From: Larix kaempferi
Taxonomy: Eukaryota > Streptophyta > Pinopsida > Pinales > Pinaceae
Reading direction: 5' to 3'
Length of the DNA: 64,000 bases
Assembly: GCA_027924585.1 (NCBI GenBank)
Contig: BSBM01000151.1
Coordinates: 10,201,501-10,265,500 of the forward strand
Shown: piece by piece, positions 46,680-57,553 of the stretch
Numbering within the stretch: position 1 is the first letter of the stretch
Layout: every line of letters begins with the position of its first letter
Position numbers and translations under genes: made by a program
The notes under the pieces: model-generated
Seen by the model: only the letters and a program-made list of their open reading frames with translations
What the model was told of the DNA's origin: nothing
The model's database searches: none

Positions 46680-48606
46680 GCAAACTTTGGCATGAGCGAT
46701 TTGGTCACTTAAATTATCGCTCATTGCAACAACTATGTAAATAAAATATGGTGACAGGTCTTCCGATGGTATCTTGCAGAGATGGTGTTTGCTCCGGTTG
46801 TGTACTCGGAAAACATCATCGAGACAGTTTTGACAAACGTGCCTCTTGGCACGCCTCGGTTCCCTTGGAGCTTGTGCATATTGACTTGTGTGGTCCTCTT
46901 CCATCTGATTCCTTTTTTGGTTTCAAATATTTCTTAACTTTCATTGATGATTACACCAGACGCACTTGGGTTTATTTCCTAAAACTTAAGAGCGAAGTAT
47001 TTAACATGTTCTTGGCCTACAAGGCCCTTGTTGAAAAACAATCTGGTCATCAAATTATTAAGTTAAGATCTGACAATGAAGGAGAATATGTTAACAAACA
47101 GTTCACTACTTTCTGCACTGAACAAGGCATCCAACAACAGCACACTGTTCCATATACACCACAACAAAATGGTGTAGCTGAGCGGAAGAACCGCACTTTA
47201 AAAGAAATGGCTAATTGTATGATCCAATCAAAGGGACTAAGTCTTCAATTTTGGGCTGAAGCCATTAATTGTGCAAATTACATAGTTAATCGCACCCCCA
47301 CTAAAGCATTACAAGGTATAACACCGGAAGAAGCATGGAGTAAAACTAAACCTGATGTAAGTCACTTCCGTGTGTTTGGTAGTGAAGCATGGGCTCACAT
47401 TCCGAATGAAAAACGGAAAGCATTGCAGCCTAAAAGTGAAAAGTGCATATTTGTTGGATATTCTGAAGATGTAAAAGGTTATAGACTTCTTCAACCACAT
47501 TCTCATGATATAATCATTAGAAGAGATGTTAAATTTGATGAAAATATCTTGGCCTGCGAGCCTAACTCGGTGATTGTGCCATCTTTGGCCTGCGAGCCTG
47601 ATTCGGCGTTTGTGCCTTCTTCTTCTTCTTCCAACTTCCTTGACAGGTTTCCAACTCCAGTTTCTGATGATGACAGTGAGGATGAAAATCCACCTCCGCC
47701 TGCTCATGTTCCTCCAGTTGCACCAGCACAAGTGCTTCCTCGATGGGTCCGTTCAACATGTGAAGCAGCTGGTGATCTTGCCGGTGATCCTAGAGATCAA
47801 CGTCGAACACGTTCTCAGTTTCAGCGAGCCTCTTCTCTTTTGGCTCAAGTTTCCGAGAATCATGATCCAGAAACTTTTGTAGAAGCTTCACGAAATCCAG
47901 ATTGGGATGCAGCCATCGATGAAGAATATCGTTCCTTAATGGCGAACGATACTTGGGATCTTGTACCTCTTCCAAAAGGAAGAAAACTTGTCAGATGTAA
48001 ATGGGTCTACAGAACTAAGTATGCATCAGATGGAAGTGTTGAAAGACTTAAGGCAAGGTTAGTTGCTAAAGGTTTTTCCCAAGTTGAAGGGATTGACTAC
48101 AATGAAACCTTTGCTCCCGTCGCAAAAATGAACTCCAGCCGCCTTGTTCTTTCCCTTGCAGCCTTACACAACTGGGAAGTCCATCAAATGGATGTCAAGT
48201 CTGCCTTCTTACATGGTGATTTACAGGAGAAAATTTACATGGAACAACCTCCTGGCTATGTTCAGAATAACTCTAGCCTTGTCTGCCGCCTTAAGAAATC
48301 CTTATATGGACTTAAGCAAGCTCCTAGATCTTGGTATGCCAAAATGGATAACTTTCTCCTTGACACTGGTTTTTCTAGATGCCATTCTGACCCCAACGTC
48401 TATACCAAGAAAGTAGGAAACCATCTCATCATACTTGTTCTATATGTTGATGACCTTATTCTTACTGGTAGTGATCCTAAGCTTATAAACCATGTGAAAT
48501 CCAGTCGTAAACAAAATTTTGAAATATCTGACTTAGGACATTTGCATTATTTTTTTGGTCTCCAAGTCCTACAAACCAAAGAAGGAATCTTTTTTTCTCA
48601 GTCTAG
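46660..48606 (+). pseudogene. Copia C integrase and reverse transcriptase
   Basis: After the shift the frame shows the HHCC histidines in LWHERFGHLNY. A TAA (46742-46744) interrupts it, and it reopens at ATG 46748 with CSGCVLGKHH. The integrase core has HIDLCGP, RSDNEGEY and NGVAERKNRT; all three acidic residues are present, but the usual SDNGGE reads SDNEGE. RT has DLVPLPKGRKLV, GFSQVEGIDYNETFAPV, MDVKSAFLHGD, LKKSLYGLKQAPR and YVDDLILTGSD at about 48443-48475. A one-base loss at 48605-48606 ends the correct frame; the open frame runs on to 48760 as shifted sequence. Confidence 0.93.
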
Positions 48607-49338
48607 TATGCTTGTGACCTTCTTCGTCGCTTTCACATGGAAGATTGTACACCAGCCCCTTCTCCCTTCCAGTCTGGAGTCAAACTTTCAGCCACTTGTA
48701 CTTCACCTGAAGTCGATGCCACCTTGTATCGTCAGCTTGTTGGTAGTCTCTTATACTTGACTCATTCCCGTCCTGACCTTTCCTTTGTCGTTGGTCGTGT
48801 TGCCCATTATATGCAGACACCTCATGAAAGTCACTGGAAAGCAGCGAAAAGAATACTTCGATATATTCGAGGTACAGTTCAATTTGGGATTCATTACAGT
48901 ACAGGGGGGAAACCTTTGTTGGTTGGTTTCACTGATTCAGATTGGGCCGGAAATCCTGATGATCGAAAGTCTACTGCAGGTTATGTTTTCATTCTGGGAT
49001 CTGGACCTATTACTTGGGCTTGTAAGAAACAACAAGCTCTTGCTCTTTCTTCAGCAGAGGCAGAATATCGAGCAGCAGTTAATGCCAATCAGGAAGCTTT
49101 ATGGCTTCGACAGATCCTTTCAGAGTTTGGATTCGAGCAGCAGCAGCCTACTCCACTTTGGTGCGACAATCAAAGTGCCATCAAGCTTGCCAAAGATCCA
49201 GTTCTACATCAATGCAGCAAACACATTGAGCTACATATGCACTTCATCAGAAATCTTGTTCATGATCGTGTTCTTGAAGTGCTCTTTTTCCCTACAGATG
49301 ATCAAGTTGCAGACATCTTCACCAAGTCTCTTACATAA
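48607..49338 (+). pseudogene. Copia C RT end and RNase H
   Basis: It continues pol from YACDLLRRFHMEDC through YRQLVGSLLYLTHSRPD into RNase H (TDSDWAGNPDDRKST, SSAEAEYRA, WCDNQSA, HIELHMHFIR, VADIFTKSL). TAA at 49336-49338 cuts it; the usual last two dozen residues follow in frame with one more stop. No domain is missing. Confidence 0.92.
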
Positions 49339-49389
49339 GAAAATTTTTCTAAACTTTGATCTATGTTAGGAGTTCAGGAACTTGTCATT

Positions 49390-49398
49390 AAGGGGGGA
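49390..49398 (+). promoter_or_regulatory. Second polypurine-like tract in copia C
   Basis: aagggggga here is identical to the main tract 85 bases downstream (49475-49483), including the flanking tt and t. It may be a duplicate initiation site for plus-strand synthesis. Confidence 0.5.
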
Positions 49399-49474
49399 TA
49401 GGCTCTAATGCCTCCTTCCTTCTCCTAATAGTGTCACTTTTGTAAATCCTTCAGTCCTATCCCAAGTTGTTCTT

Positions 49475-49483
49475 AAGGGGGGA
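49475..49483 (+). promoter_or_regulatory. Polypurine tract of copia C
   Basis: aagggggga lies directly before the 3' LTR start tgttagg, the standard position for plus-strand priming. Confidence 0.92.
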
Positions 49484-49941
49484 TGTTAGGATATTTAGAC
49501 ACTTAGGAGTTAGTTAAGATCAACTTGTGTAATATATCCGTTAGGGATAGTGCGTTTCTTTAATATGCATTAGTATGCATTTGTAAATACTTAATCCGAC
49601 GGTCACGTTATGTTTCCGACATAGAGTGATCCGACGGCTCAACTTCTTTTAAATAAAACCTAACCTTGATCCGTGGCTTAACACCCGATTGGTCCATGAT
49701 CTCTATTTAAAGAGCATGGAGGTTCATTGTTTAGTTGATCGATTATGAGAAGCTCATTTGTAACTTTATTTCTTTGCATAATAAATTGTCCCGTAGAAGC
49801 TATTTGGCCGGGGCCGTGGAGTGTTTCCCTCAAGAGGGTTTAAACCACGTCAAAACATCGGTGTGTTGATCTGTGATCTGTTTGTGTGAAGTGGTTGCTC
49901 TTGGTGTTTGATCCTTTGGTAGTACCCTGTGTACCCGAACA
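49484..49941 (+). repeat. 3' LTR of copia C
   Basis: A 458-bp repeat, partner of 43706-44163, followed by the ttcac duplication. Confidence 0.95.
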
Positions 49942-49946
49942 TTCAC

Positions 49947-50773
49947 CCTCATTCCCCTACCCCCCCTTCTCTCTCTCTCTCACCCACCACTAACCCTATC
50001 TCTATCCCTCTCACTCTATATATATCCCTCCTCACCTACTCCCCCACCACCCATTAACCGCCCACTCTCTCTCTCTCAATTTTGGTCTCACCTACTCCTA
50101 CCAATAACCACCTCCCCTCTCTCTCTCTCTCTAAACCCCTAACCCCCAATATCTCTCTCTAAACCCATAACACCTAATTTTTGTCTTTAAACCACTAACC
50201 ACATCCCCATCTCTCTCTCTCTAAACTCCTAACCCTCTCTCTTTTTATCAATCTTTCTCTCTCTTTATCTTTGTAACCCACAATATCCCTCTCTCTAGAT
50301 CTCTCTAAAATCCTAACCCCCAACCTCTCTCTATCTCAACCCCTTCAATACTCCACACCATCTCTCTCTCTCTAAACCCCTAACCCCCAATAGCTCTCTC
50401 TCTCTCTCTCTAAATCCCTACCCCCCAACCTTTCTCTTTCTTTCTCTCTCTAAACCCCTAACCCCAAATCCATAAGACCCTTTCATGTTTGATACTCTCT
50501 CTCTCTCTGTGGAATCCAAAACTTAATAGTAGATATTGGTCAACTTCTGCATTTTTTCCTTCAAGACTTCACACTCTTTCACATCTAATACACACCCTCT
50601 CTCTCACTCTAAACCTGTAAACCCCAATATTGCTCCCCCTCAACCCCTAACAGGCATCCAAAACTTCATAGTACATATTGGTCAGCTTCTATATCTTTTC
50701 CTTCAAGACTTCACACTCTTTCATATTCGATATACTCTCTCTATCTCCCTCAACCCCTAACCCCCAGTCTCTT
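49947..50773 (+). repeat. CT-rich, CCCTAA-like satellite, right part
   Basis: Continuation of 43330-43705 beyond element C. Units of (ct)n plus taaacccctaacccc words recur every 30-60 bp. Near the end a longer unit of about 140 bp (atagta-atattggtca-ctt, then cttcaagacttcacactctt) occurs twice, at about 50526 and 50668. The open frames here are repeat translations. Confidence 0.85.
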
Positions 50774-51555
50774 TGTTGGCACGGGTCCAAAGCGCACAAG
50801 TGTGGAACCCCAAGTGGAGAAAGGGTCATTGACATGAACAAAGGACCGGTCGCAAAGCATAAAAGAGTCGATATATGCCGAATTAATTGGTTAAGTTAGT
50901 TAGCAATGGATCATTCAAAACATTTTGTAATGACCAAGTGAGTCTATAAATAGAAGTACAATTGTAAGCCTAAGGGCATCTTTCATCTATCTTTGTTCTA
51001 ATATTTTGGATCGATCTATTGGAGCATCTATCCGGTTTTGGTATGTTCGATCGCAGCGATGGCTTTGAGTTTGTAATGTTTCTGCGATGTATGATAAATA
51101 ATGGAAACGATTGATATATCTCTTTGTCTCTATCTCTTTGTCTTTCGCAGTGTGTGATGTTTCATCGAGATCTTAGTATATGCTTTCGCAGTTATGTTAT
51201 GTACCACAAATTCCTTGAACATGCTTTGATAATCTATTTAATTCGTTAATTATGAGATGGTAATGTGATTGATGCGAAAAATGATAATGGTTAATAGGTT
51301 CATAATATGATGTTATGATGCGAATGCAAATATCTGGCTTATGTTGTAAATGAGAGTGGGGTAATGCATGTCTTTTCACAACTGCGGAAACTTGGTTCCT
51401 GCAGCCCCCTTAGGCATCTCGGGTGAGACTTCACTCGCTCTGCGGGTGTTGCTAGAAAAGGTAAAACCTTTCTGGACCGATGTTTAAGGGAGTTTGGTCG
51501 ATGGTTTGTTGACATCAATGTGAAGTGAACCCCCGTCGACGGTACTATGCCAACA
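50774..51555 (+). repeat. 5' LTR of gypsy E
   Basis: A 782-bp block starting tgttggca and ending tgccaaca, a perfect 8-bp terminal inverted repeat. A TATA box, tataaata, lies at 50945-50952. No second copy is in the window, so the ends rest on the inverted repeat, the TATA box and the primer region that follows. Confidence 0.8.
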
Positions 51556-51578
51556 AATGGTTCCGTTTTCAGGAACTT
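51556..51578 (+). promoter_or_regulatory. Primer binding region of gypsy E
   Basis: The sequence after the LTR, aatggttccgttttcagg, is a diverged version of the tggcgccgttgccgggg-type site seen in plant Athila/Tat gypsy elements. The assignment rests on position and partial match. Confidence 0.55.
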
Positions 51579-51598
51579 AGTGCGAAAGGAGAGAGGAC

Positions 51599-52146
51599 AT
51601 GATGTGGCACCCAACAAAGCCAGAGATCGAGGAGTGGTTCCACAAGAAGATGCGAGAATTCACTGAGGAATAAAACCGAAACCCTGGATGGTCGACAACC
51701 GATTGGTTACAAAAGTATATCTACTATGATATCCATGAAGTGTTCTTCTGCGAATTCCCTATACTGCTACACGAATGGTTGGCACAATTAACTTTTTAGA
51801 AGAATAATTTCCAAGGAGGTAAGCCTGGACACTAGACGCCAAAACAGATCTAGCAATTGAAACGGGTGAAAAACAAAGCATCAAGAGCTGTCGAGATTTG
51901 GGTAAACAACATTTTGGAAGTATACATCACTGAATTCATTTTCGACACGATTAAGTCATACATCGACGTAGAAAGGAAATTTTTCAAGGGACCCAGAGGA
52001 AGGTATCTATTGTAGCTAAACATGTGGATTAAGATGCTCATTTGCGAAAAGGGAATATTAAATATGAACTCTGACGAGTAAAGCTCGAGTGTGTGGAGGC
52101 TATGGGTATAGCGCAAATGCGAGTCTGATAGAATGATGCAGGGTAG
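51599..52146 (+). pseudogene. Frame upstream of gag in gypsy E
   Basis: From ATG 51599 a protein-like frame reads MWHPTKPEIEEWFHKKM and then continues with stops about every 30-40 codons. It holds segments such as YIYYDIHEVFFCEFP and VEIWVNNILEVYITEF that look like former coding sequence. It lies in a different frame from gag at 52147. It may be the gag N-terminus or the extra upstream ORF known in Tat/Ogre gypsy elements; I cannot decide. Confidence 0.45.
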
Positions 52147-53044
52147 ATGGATATGAGTTATGATGAAATCTTGAGGAAAGCTATGGAAGATTGTGGTACC
52201 CTGCAAAGTGGGGTGAAGTTCTGGTCAGAGAAGAAGAGGAGGACTGAGATAGAGAGAGAGCCTCCTAGTATGACCGGAACAGTGAACTGCGAAATAGGGC
52301 CACAAAGGACTAAGAAACCTTACTGTGATGACGAGAATGACCAGGCTACCCCTGAACCCGAGGAACGACAAACCCAAATCTACAATGTACCCACAACCCC
52401 GCACACTACGCCAAAATTCAAAGGAAGAAATATAAGCTCTTCGCAGGGTTGTCCTGCGTGTCAGAACAGTGGTAAGAGTAGCGGGTTTACGAACACTAGT
52501 AGGAAACTAAGGATGGTAGGAGACGATGTAAAGATGCCTATTTTTCACGGTAACGGGACTGAGGATCCCGAACAATATTGGTTTTTATGCGAAGCGGTGT
52601 GGATGGTAAAGCAAGTCCAAGATGACGATATTAAGAAGCGACAGTTAGCAACGACCTTTAGGGGTCGTCTGCTGGATTGGTTTATGAATTTTGTACAAGT
52701 ACCAAAAGGGAATCCAGAGAAAACCTTCGCAAAAATCAGAGCAAGATTGATCAATGAATTTAGGAAACCAAAATCAGAGTCGCAATACATTACAAAATTG
52801 AACGAAATAAAGCAATTTCCTAATGAATCGATATGGGAATTCGATCAGAGGTACAAAAATATGATGGCCAAAGTAATTTTTGGAATGAGAGACATGTAGC
52901 ACAAAAAATGGTTCATTGCGGGATTGGTACCGCACATTCGGATGCCCCTAATGCAGCAAAAGATTGCATCCCAGACGGAGGCACTGGAAATTGCGATGAA
53001 GCTCGAGGATTCACTAGTTGGCGAAACAAGAATAGGTATGAACC
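52147..53044 (+). pseudogene. Gypsy E gag, first part
   Basis: The open frame to 52899 encodes a charged N-terminal region, then the retrotransposon gag capsid domain: MPIFHGNGTEDPEQYWFLCE, ATTFRGRLLDWFMNF, FAKIRARLINEF, then FPNESIWEFDQRY. After a TAG at 52897-52899 the same frame continues HKKWFIAGLVPHI and ALEIAMKLEDS up to the Mutator-like insertion at 53045. Its role is capsid formation. The start is uncertain because the upstream sequence is decayed. Confidence 0.85.
53036..53044 (+). repeat. 9-bp target duplication of the Mutator-like insertion
   Basis: gtatgaacc here is repeated at 54320-54328. The gag coding sequence stops at this word and resumes at its second copy. Confidence 0.88.
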
Positions 53045-54319
53045 CTAAGTTACCAGATCCGGCCTGCAAGCCTCTGAATCAATATCCGAATCGCACAGGA
53101 ATCGGGGATCCATAGATTCGATTCTAATTCTGGGAGGATTCTCTAGATTTTTTAGGGGATACAGATCCTCTTTTCGGATTCGGTTCCTATCACTGAGGAT
53201 TCGTTTCCATGATTTAATGAAATGTTTCCTAGTGGAGGAATCGATTCCTGAAGAGACAACACATTCCTTCATTGCAGAGTAGGCCACTTGCATTCACCTA
53301 GCGAAAATAAGAGGTGCAATGGAATCATGCGAAGCTGCATTAGAACATGTGAATTGATATGTGAAGCTCCATTCAAGAGTGCACTGTGAACGTAGGAAAG
53401 AGTTGACCAATGTCAATCCAATGCATTCCAAGCAGCATGTGGACCATCACGATCTCATCTTCCCAAAAGCTAGCAAATTAGATGGCATTATTTTACTCTA
53501 TCTAGTTTAAGTTCATACGCTATCTTTGACATTTGATTAAATTTTATGCAAATGTTTTGAAGAAGTCATATTTTAGGTGGCTTACAAAGGAATGCATAAA
53601 GCATAGTCAAAGGTTTTACATATAAAAACAATATATGCACGGGTTTTAAAGAAATCACTTTTGAGGTGATATATGCACAGGTTTTAAGGAATTCACTTTT
53701 GGGGTGGTATATCAAGTAATGCATAAAGTATATTCAATGTTTCAAAAGTATTCATTTAGATATTTAGAAAGGATTTTGAGTGGATCATTGCTTTATGACA
53801 TGTACAAGAAAGTGGGATTTATATGAATAAAAAAAGGGAGTTATAAGAGTGAAGAAGATTGGAAATGTTTTAAAGGAGCTTGGAGATTAGATTTTTTTAA
53901 ACATTGAAAAGTTTGAAAGAAGAAAGATTGAGAAACTTAATAAAAGTGAAATTATTTTTTGGATGTGTTCTTGGTCTATCCCGAAATTGAATAGGGAGAT
54001 CAAAGGAATAGTGTGCACTGGTGGATGATTATTGATGATGTTCCTTTATCGTATCTAGTTTTAACACAATTGCAATTCATCATTTGACCATACACAAGTA
54101 AGTTGATATGATTTTAAATTTGTGATTTTTTATAAAATTGTAGATTTATAATTTAAATTTTTAAATATATATTAAATTATTATTATTATTTTATTATATA
54201 TATTATAAAAAAATTAGGGTTAGGGTTCTGAATCCCCGAATCCTAATTTTGGACGACTGTTGAATCCTGTATCTGATTCTCCAACCGAAAAGGATCGCAT
54301 CCATGGTTCGTGTAACCTT
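53045..54319. mobile_element. Mutator-like DNA transposon, 1275 bp, non-autonomous
   Basis: It is an insertion in gypsy gag, shown by a perfect 9-bp duplication and by gag resuming on the far side (MNQIQAQLANL). The ends are loosely complementary: aagttaccagatcc at the left against aaggttacacgaacc read inward from the right, with aatcggggatcc / attcggggattc inside. It has no coding frame, and the interior is AT-rich with a ggttttaaagaaatcacttttg-like repeat pair near 53640 and 53680. The superfamily call rests on the 9-bp duplication; an hAT element with a chance extra base is possible. Confidence 0.65.
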
Positions 54320-54562
54320 GTATGAACCAAATCCAAGCGCAACTAGCGAACTTGATGATCCAGCTACATGATATCAAGAAGGGGAAAGAAGTTCGCAAAG
54401 AAATATGGTGCAATCGATGCAAATCTGAAGAACACCATAAGGATCAGTGCCCAGAATTCCGTGAATACTTACAGTTTGGCACACCAAACCCACTCAATCA
54501 GGGAGGAATGCCATGGTGTCAAATTTGTCAGACAAGGGGACATCGATCAGAAGAATGTGCTA
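54320..54562 (+). pseudogene. Gypsy E gag, second part with two zinc knuckles
   Basis: Gag resumes with IQAQLANLMIQLHDIKKGK and then two CX2CX4HX4C knuckles, CNRCKSEEHHKDQC (54409-54450) and CQICQTRGHRSEEC (54517-54558), linked by a QFGTPNPLNQGG spacer. It breaks off just after the second knuckle, where an AT-rich element is inserted. The open frame to 54672 beyond this point belongs to the insertion. Confidence 0.88.
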
Positions 54563-56095
54563 TTAGAGGGATTTTAAGGTCTAAAATGGGCCTCCTAAGA
54601 GATATAATAAAATATTATGGGTTACTCATTTTGTGGGGGAGGTATATTTACAACTCACCTTATACACTATAACGAATGTAACTATGGTTAAGTTTAATTG
54701 AAAAGATGTTTAAAATAAAATCAATACAAAAATATTCTTTGATGTGACTAAAAGTATGAGTACTTCTGAATGCCTAAATTACTTTTGAATATAATATGAT
54801 GAATATACTTATAAAGTAATGTACTCATAAAATAATAATAAAGTATATTTGTTTTGAATTTTGGAATATAACTTATTCAATATTCAAAATATGTTTATAA
54901 AATAATGTATTTATAATTTTGAATGTTAAATATAAATTAAATTTATATGAATAAAATGTCATTTCTTTTAAAGTATATATTCATTGTATAAATCTAACCT
55001 AAATTCATTAAAAAAATAAATTTAAAAACAATCATATATTCATATAAATTGAAATTATATTTCAATATTTATAAAATATGTTGAATAACTATTATATAGA
55101 TCAAACTTATATTCATTACAATTAAAACTTAATAATCTATTTTCATAAATAGTAGCATTATTTAAATATAATAATGATTTATTTATATAAATATTTACAA
55201 TATTTAAATATATTTGTAAATTAAGTTATTTATAAAATAACAGTGACTAATTAATATTAATATACGATATCTGTAATTTAAAAAACAAAATATCTTCAAT
55301 TAAATAAAAAAACTCACGTTTCTTATATTAACCTAACTAAATTATATTAAAAATAAAAAATAAAAAGCACACTACCCACTCTCTAACTAAAATATTAGTA
55401 TCTCTCACCCTTATTCCTCTCTCTGCAACCTATAACTCCATACCTAACTCATTTCAATACCCTACATTAAACCCTTTATATATAATTTCCAACCAAAATT
55501 AATAATAGATGAAATCCAAAATTGATAAACCATATGCTTTCTTTTAATATTAAAAATGAATACTTATATAGAGTATATATGGGATTTTTTTGAGATATTG
55601 TGTATTCATTATATTTAAAATTATAATCTTTAAAATTATATTGAAAAATATTTTCATATTTTTTATTTTGAATAAAGATCTCAAATTTTTGGTATTAATA
55701 TTTTAATATTTAAAATTAATATTATATATTGAAAAATAACTATTTTTTTTTTTAATATAATATTTTTTTTTATTTGTAATTTATTGTATTTTAATATAAA
55801 GAGAAATTTTCTTTATAAGTATTTTAAGAGTACTTTATTACATTTATATTATATTCAAAAATATTTTATGAGTACTATTTTCATTATGAGTACTTCACTT
55901 ACAACGTTGATATGGTTAACTCTAAGTTTTCATTCACCATTTAGAATTTGACAAATAAACATCTTTAAATCAAACAATGCCACCTCAACCATTATAGATG
56001 ATGTCATCCTCTAGAATGTGATTGGTTCTTTTAAAGTTAATTTTGATAGTACATTTTTTGTTTTGAGGCTCATTTCTTACCTCAAAATTCCCCTA
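54563..56095. mobile_element. AT-rich terminal-inverted-repeat element in gag
   Basis: The left end, attagagggattttaagg, and the right end read inward, attaggggaattttgagg, match at 15 of 18 positions. Similarity continues as aaaatgggcctcc / gaaatgagcctca. The 1.5-kb interior is extremely AT-rich with agtactcataa words near both ends and no coding frame. Zinc-knuckle coding of gag stops at its left side and resumes at about 56130. The target duplication is not clear (ta/tg, or tta/taa), so the superfamily is open; MITE-like. Confidence 0.7.
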
Positions 56096-57118
56096 ATGGT
56101 ACCTACAGAAAATTGTGTCAAAGCCGGCTAACCTATTTTGCAATTTTTGTCGATCAGTCGGTCACGAGGAGAATAATTGTAGAGCATATGATTTGCTCCA
56201 AGAAAGAACTGCGGATAAATTTTTTATGAAGGGAGAGGAGCAACATCCAGTACAGCAGCAACAATAGTGTAATCATCAACAATCGCATTACAATCAACCG
56301 CTGCCACAATATAGCCAGCTGCAGCCACATTATAATCAACACCAGCCTCAGCACAACCAACCACCGCCGCAGTACAACCAATCGCAGTATCATCTACCAC
56401 AATATAATCATCAGTAGTACAATCAGTTGCGAAGAGGATTCAAAGGAGGATTCTGTGGAGGTCACGGTGTAGGATTTGGTTGCGGAGGAACTTTTGGACG
56501 AGATCGAGGGTCGATTACATGCTATAATTGTGGCCAGATTGGACATTATCAATGGGATTGTTCGAATCCAACTCCACAGTGTACCTATTGCAGTGCAGTA
56601 GACCAAAGTGTTGAGGAGTCTCCCTAGTTGATTGCGAAGTGGCAAACTAAGAATCCGCCACAACCACAATCGAATCCAAAAGCAAATCGGAATACAAATA
56701 TGAATCCCAACGTGCAGAAGATCTCAGCAGAGATAAGAATTCGACCTGTGAACGTCGTAGTAGTGACCGGGGGGGAGCTATGACAGGAGAAGATAGGCCA
56801 CTGCCTAGTGTTTGGCCTACAACAAGGAAACAAGCTCGATTTGATGCGAAAGCAGAGAAGGAAACCTTTTTGGAATCTCGAGATGCGATGAGAAAGATTA
56901 AGTTGCCACTTGCCACTTATAAGCTAGAAGGAACCTGTTTACGAGATTCCATCGATATTTGATATGACAAATTCACAGAGGCCACCAGGGAAGGTCAGCA
57001 CTTTGAGGACCTTCCTGGAAAGCTGTTTGAAGTTGTTGAAAGATCAGGATGCACTAGCAGATATAGCTAGTTTATTATATCGAAAGGAGGATGAACGACA
57101 GGATTGGACAGTGAACTG
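56096..57118 (+). pseudogene. Gypsy E gag, third part with two more knuckles
   Basis: After the insertion gag continues as KPANLFCNFCRSVGHEENNC (knuckle 56139-56180) and the YDLLQERTADKF helix. A Gln/Pro/Tyr/His repeat stretch (56230-56400) follows, then a Gly-rich RGFKGGFCGGHG segment, and a fourth knuckle CYNCGQIGHYQWDC (56520-56561). Stops at 56266, 56413, 56624 and 56780 interrupt it. Basic and Gln-rich linkers lead toward protease. Confidence 0.82.
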
Positions 57119-57553
57119 ATTGCATAGAAAGAAGACGGGGAGAGAAATGCGGATGAATGCCCAGATTGGTGCATTTGACATCGATTCTATCATTTTGGAC
57201 CTAGGATCAGATGTAAACATCCTGACTAAGAAAACATGGGAGACGATGGGGAAACCACAGTTGGCATGGTCCCCTGTACAGCTTCGACTGGAAAATCAGA
57301 GCAAGGTCACACCAATTGGTTGATTATGTCATCTTCCTGTCAAAATAGAGAGATTGAATGCTTATGCAGACTTCGATGTTATAGAGATAGTTGAAAACAC
57401 AATCCCCTATCTGGTGTTGCTAGGAATAGACTGGGCAATGGAGAATCATGATTTTATCAACTTTAAGAAGAGGACAATGTCTTTTGAAAACCGTGACATG
57501 AGGATAGTAGCCCCACTTGATCCATAGGAAGGGAAAAGGTATGTCAAACCAAT
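57119..57553 (+). pseudogene. Gypsy E retropepsin-like protease region
   Basis: The frame from 57120 reads IDSIILDLGSDVNILTKKTW, which fits a retroelement protease active-site region, and later VLLGIDWAMENHDFINF, the flap-to-C-terminal block. The catalytic triplet is D-L-G where D-S/T-G is usual (Asp codon 57198-57200). A TGA at 57321 and a TAG at 57525 break it. It is cut at 57553 by element D. Confidence 0.75.

Larger units (their letters stand above)
43706..49941 (+). mobile_element. Ty1/copia retrotransposon C, nearly complete
   Basis: A 6.2-kb plus-strand insertion with two 458-bp LTRs and target duplication ttcac (43701-43705, 49942-49946). The primer site is tggtatcagagc (44164-44175) and the polypurine tract is aagggggga. 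The gag-protease frame, integrase-RT frame and RNase H frame are separated by frameshifts near 46650 and 48605 plus a TAA at 46742-46744. Roughly 11-13 of 458 LTR positions differ by hand count. It is not the A/B family. Confidence 0.95.
50774..57553 (+). mobile_element. Ty3/gypsy retrotransposon E, 5' part, nested insertions
   Basis: A plus-strand element with one LTR (50774-51555), primer region, an upstream frame, gag with four zinc knuckles and a protease region. Two other elements sit in gag, and element D cuts it at 57553. RT, integrase and the 3' LTR are not in the window and may lie beyond D. Many in-frame stops make it the oldest recognisable element here. Confidence 0.85.

Noticed and set aside
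47309-47731. Minus-strand 140-codon frame
   Set aside because: Shadow of the copia C integrase frame, low-complexity and without motif.
50536-50899. Two related open frames with a repeated FKTSHSF segment
   Set aside because: They come from a 140-bp unit duplicated in the CT-rich satellite and the second runs into the gypsy LTR.
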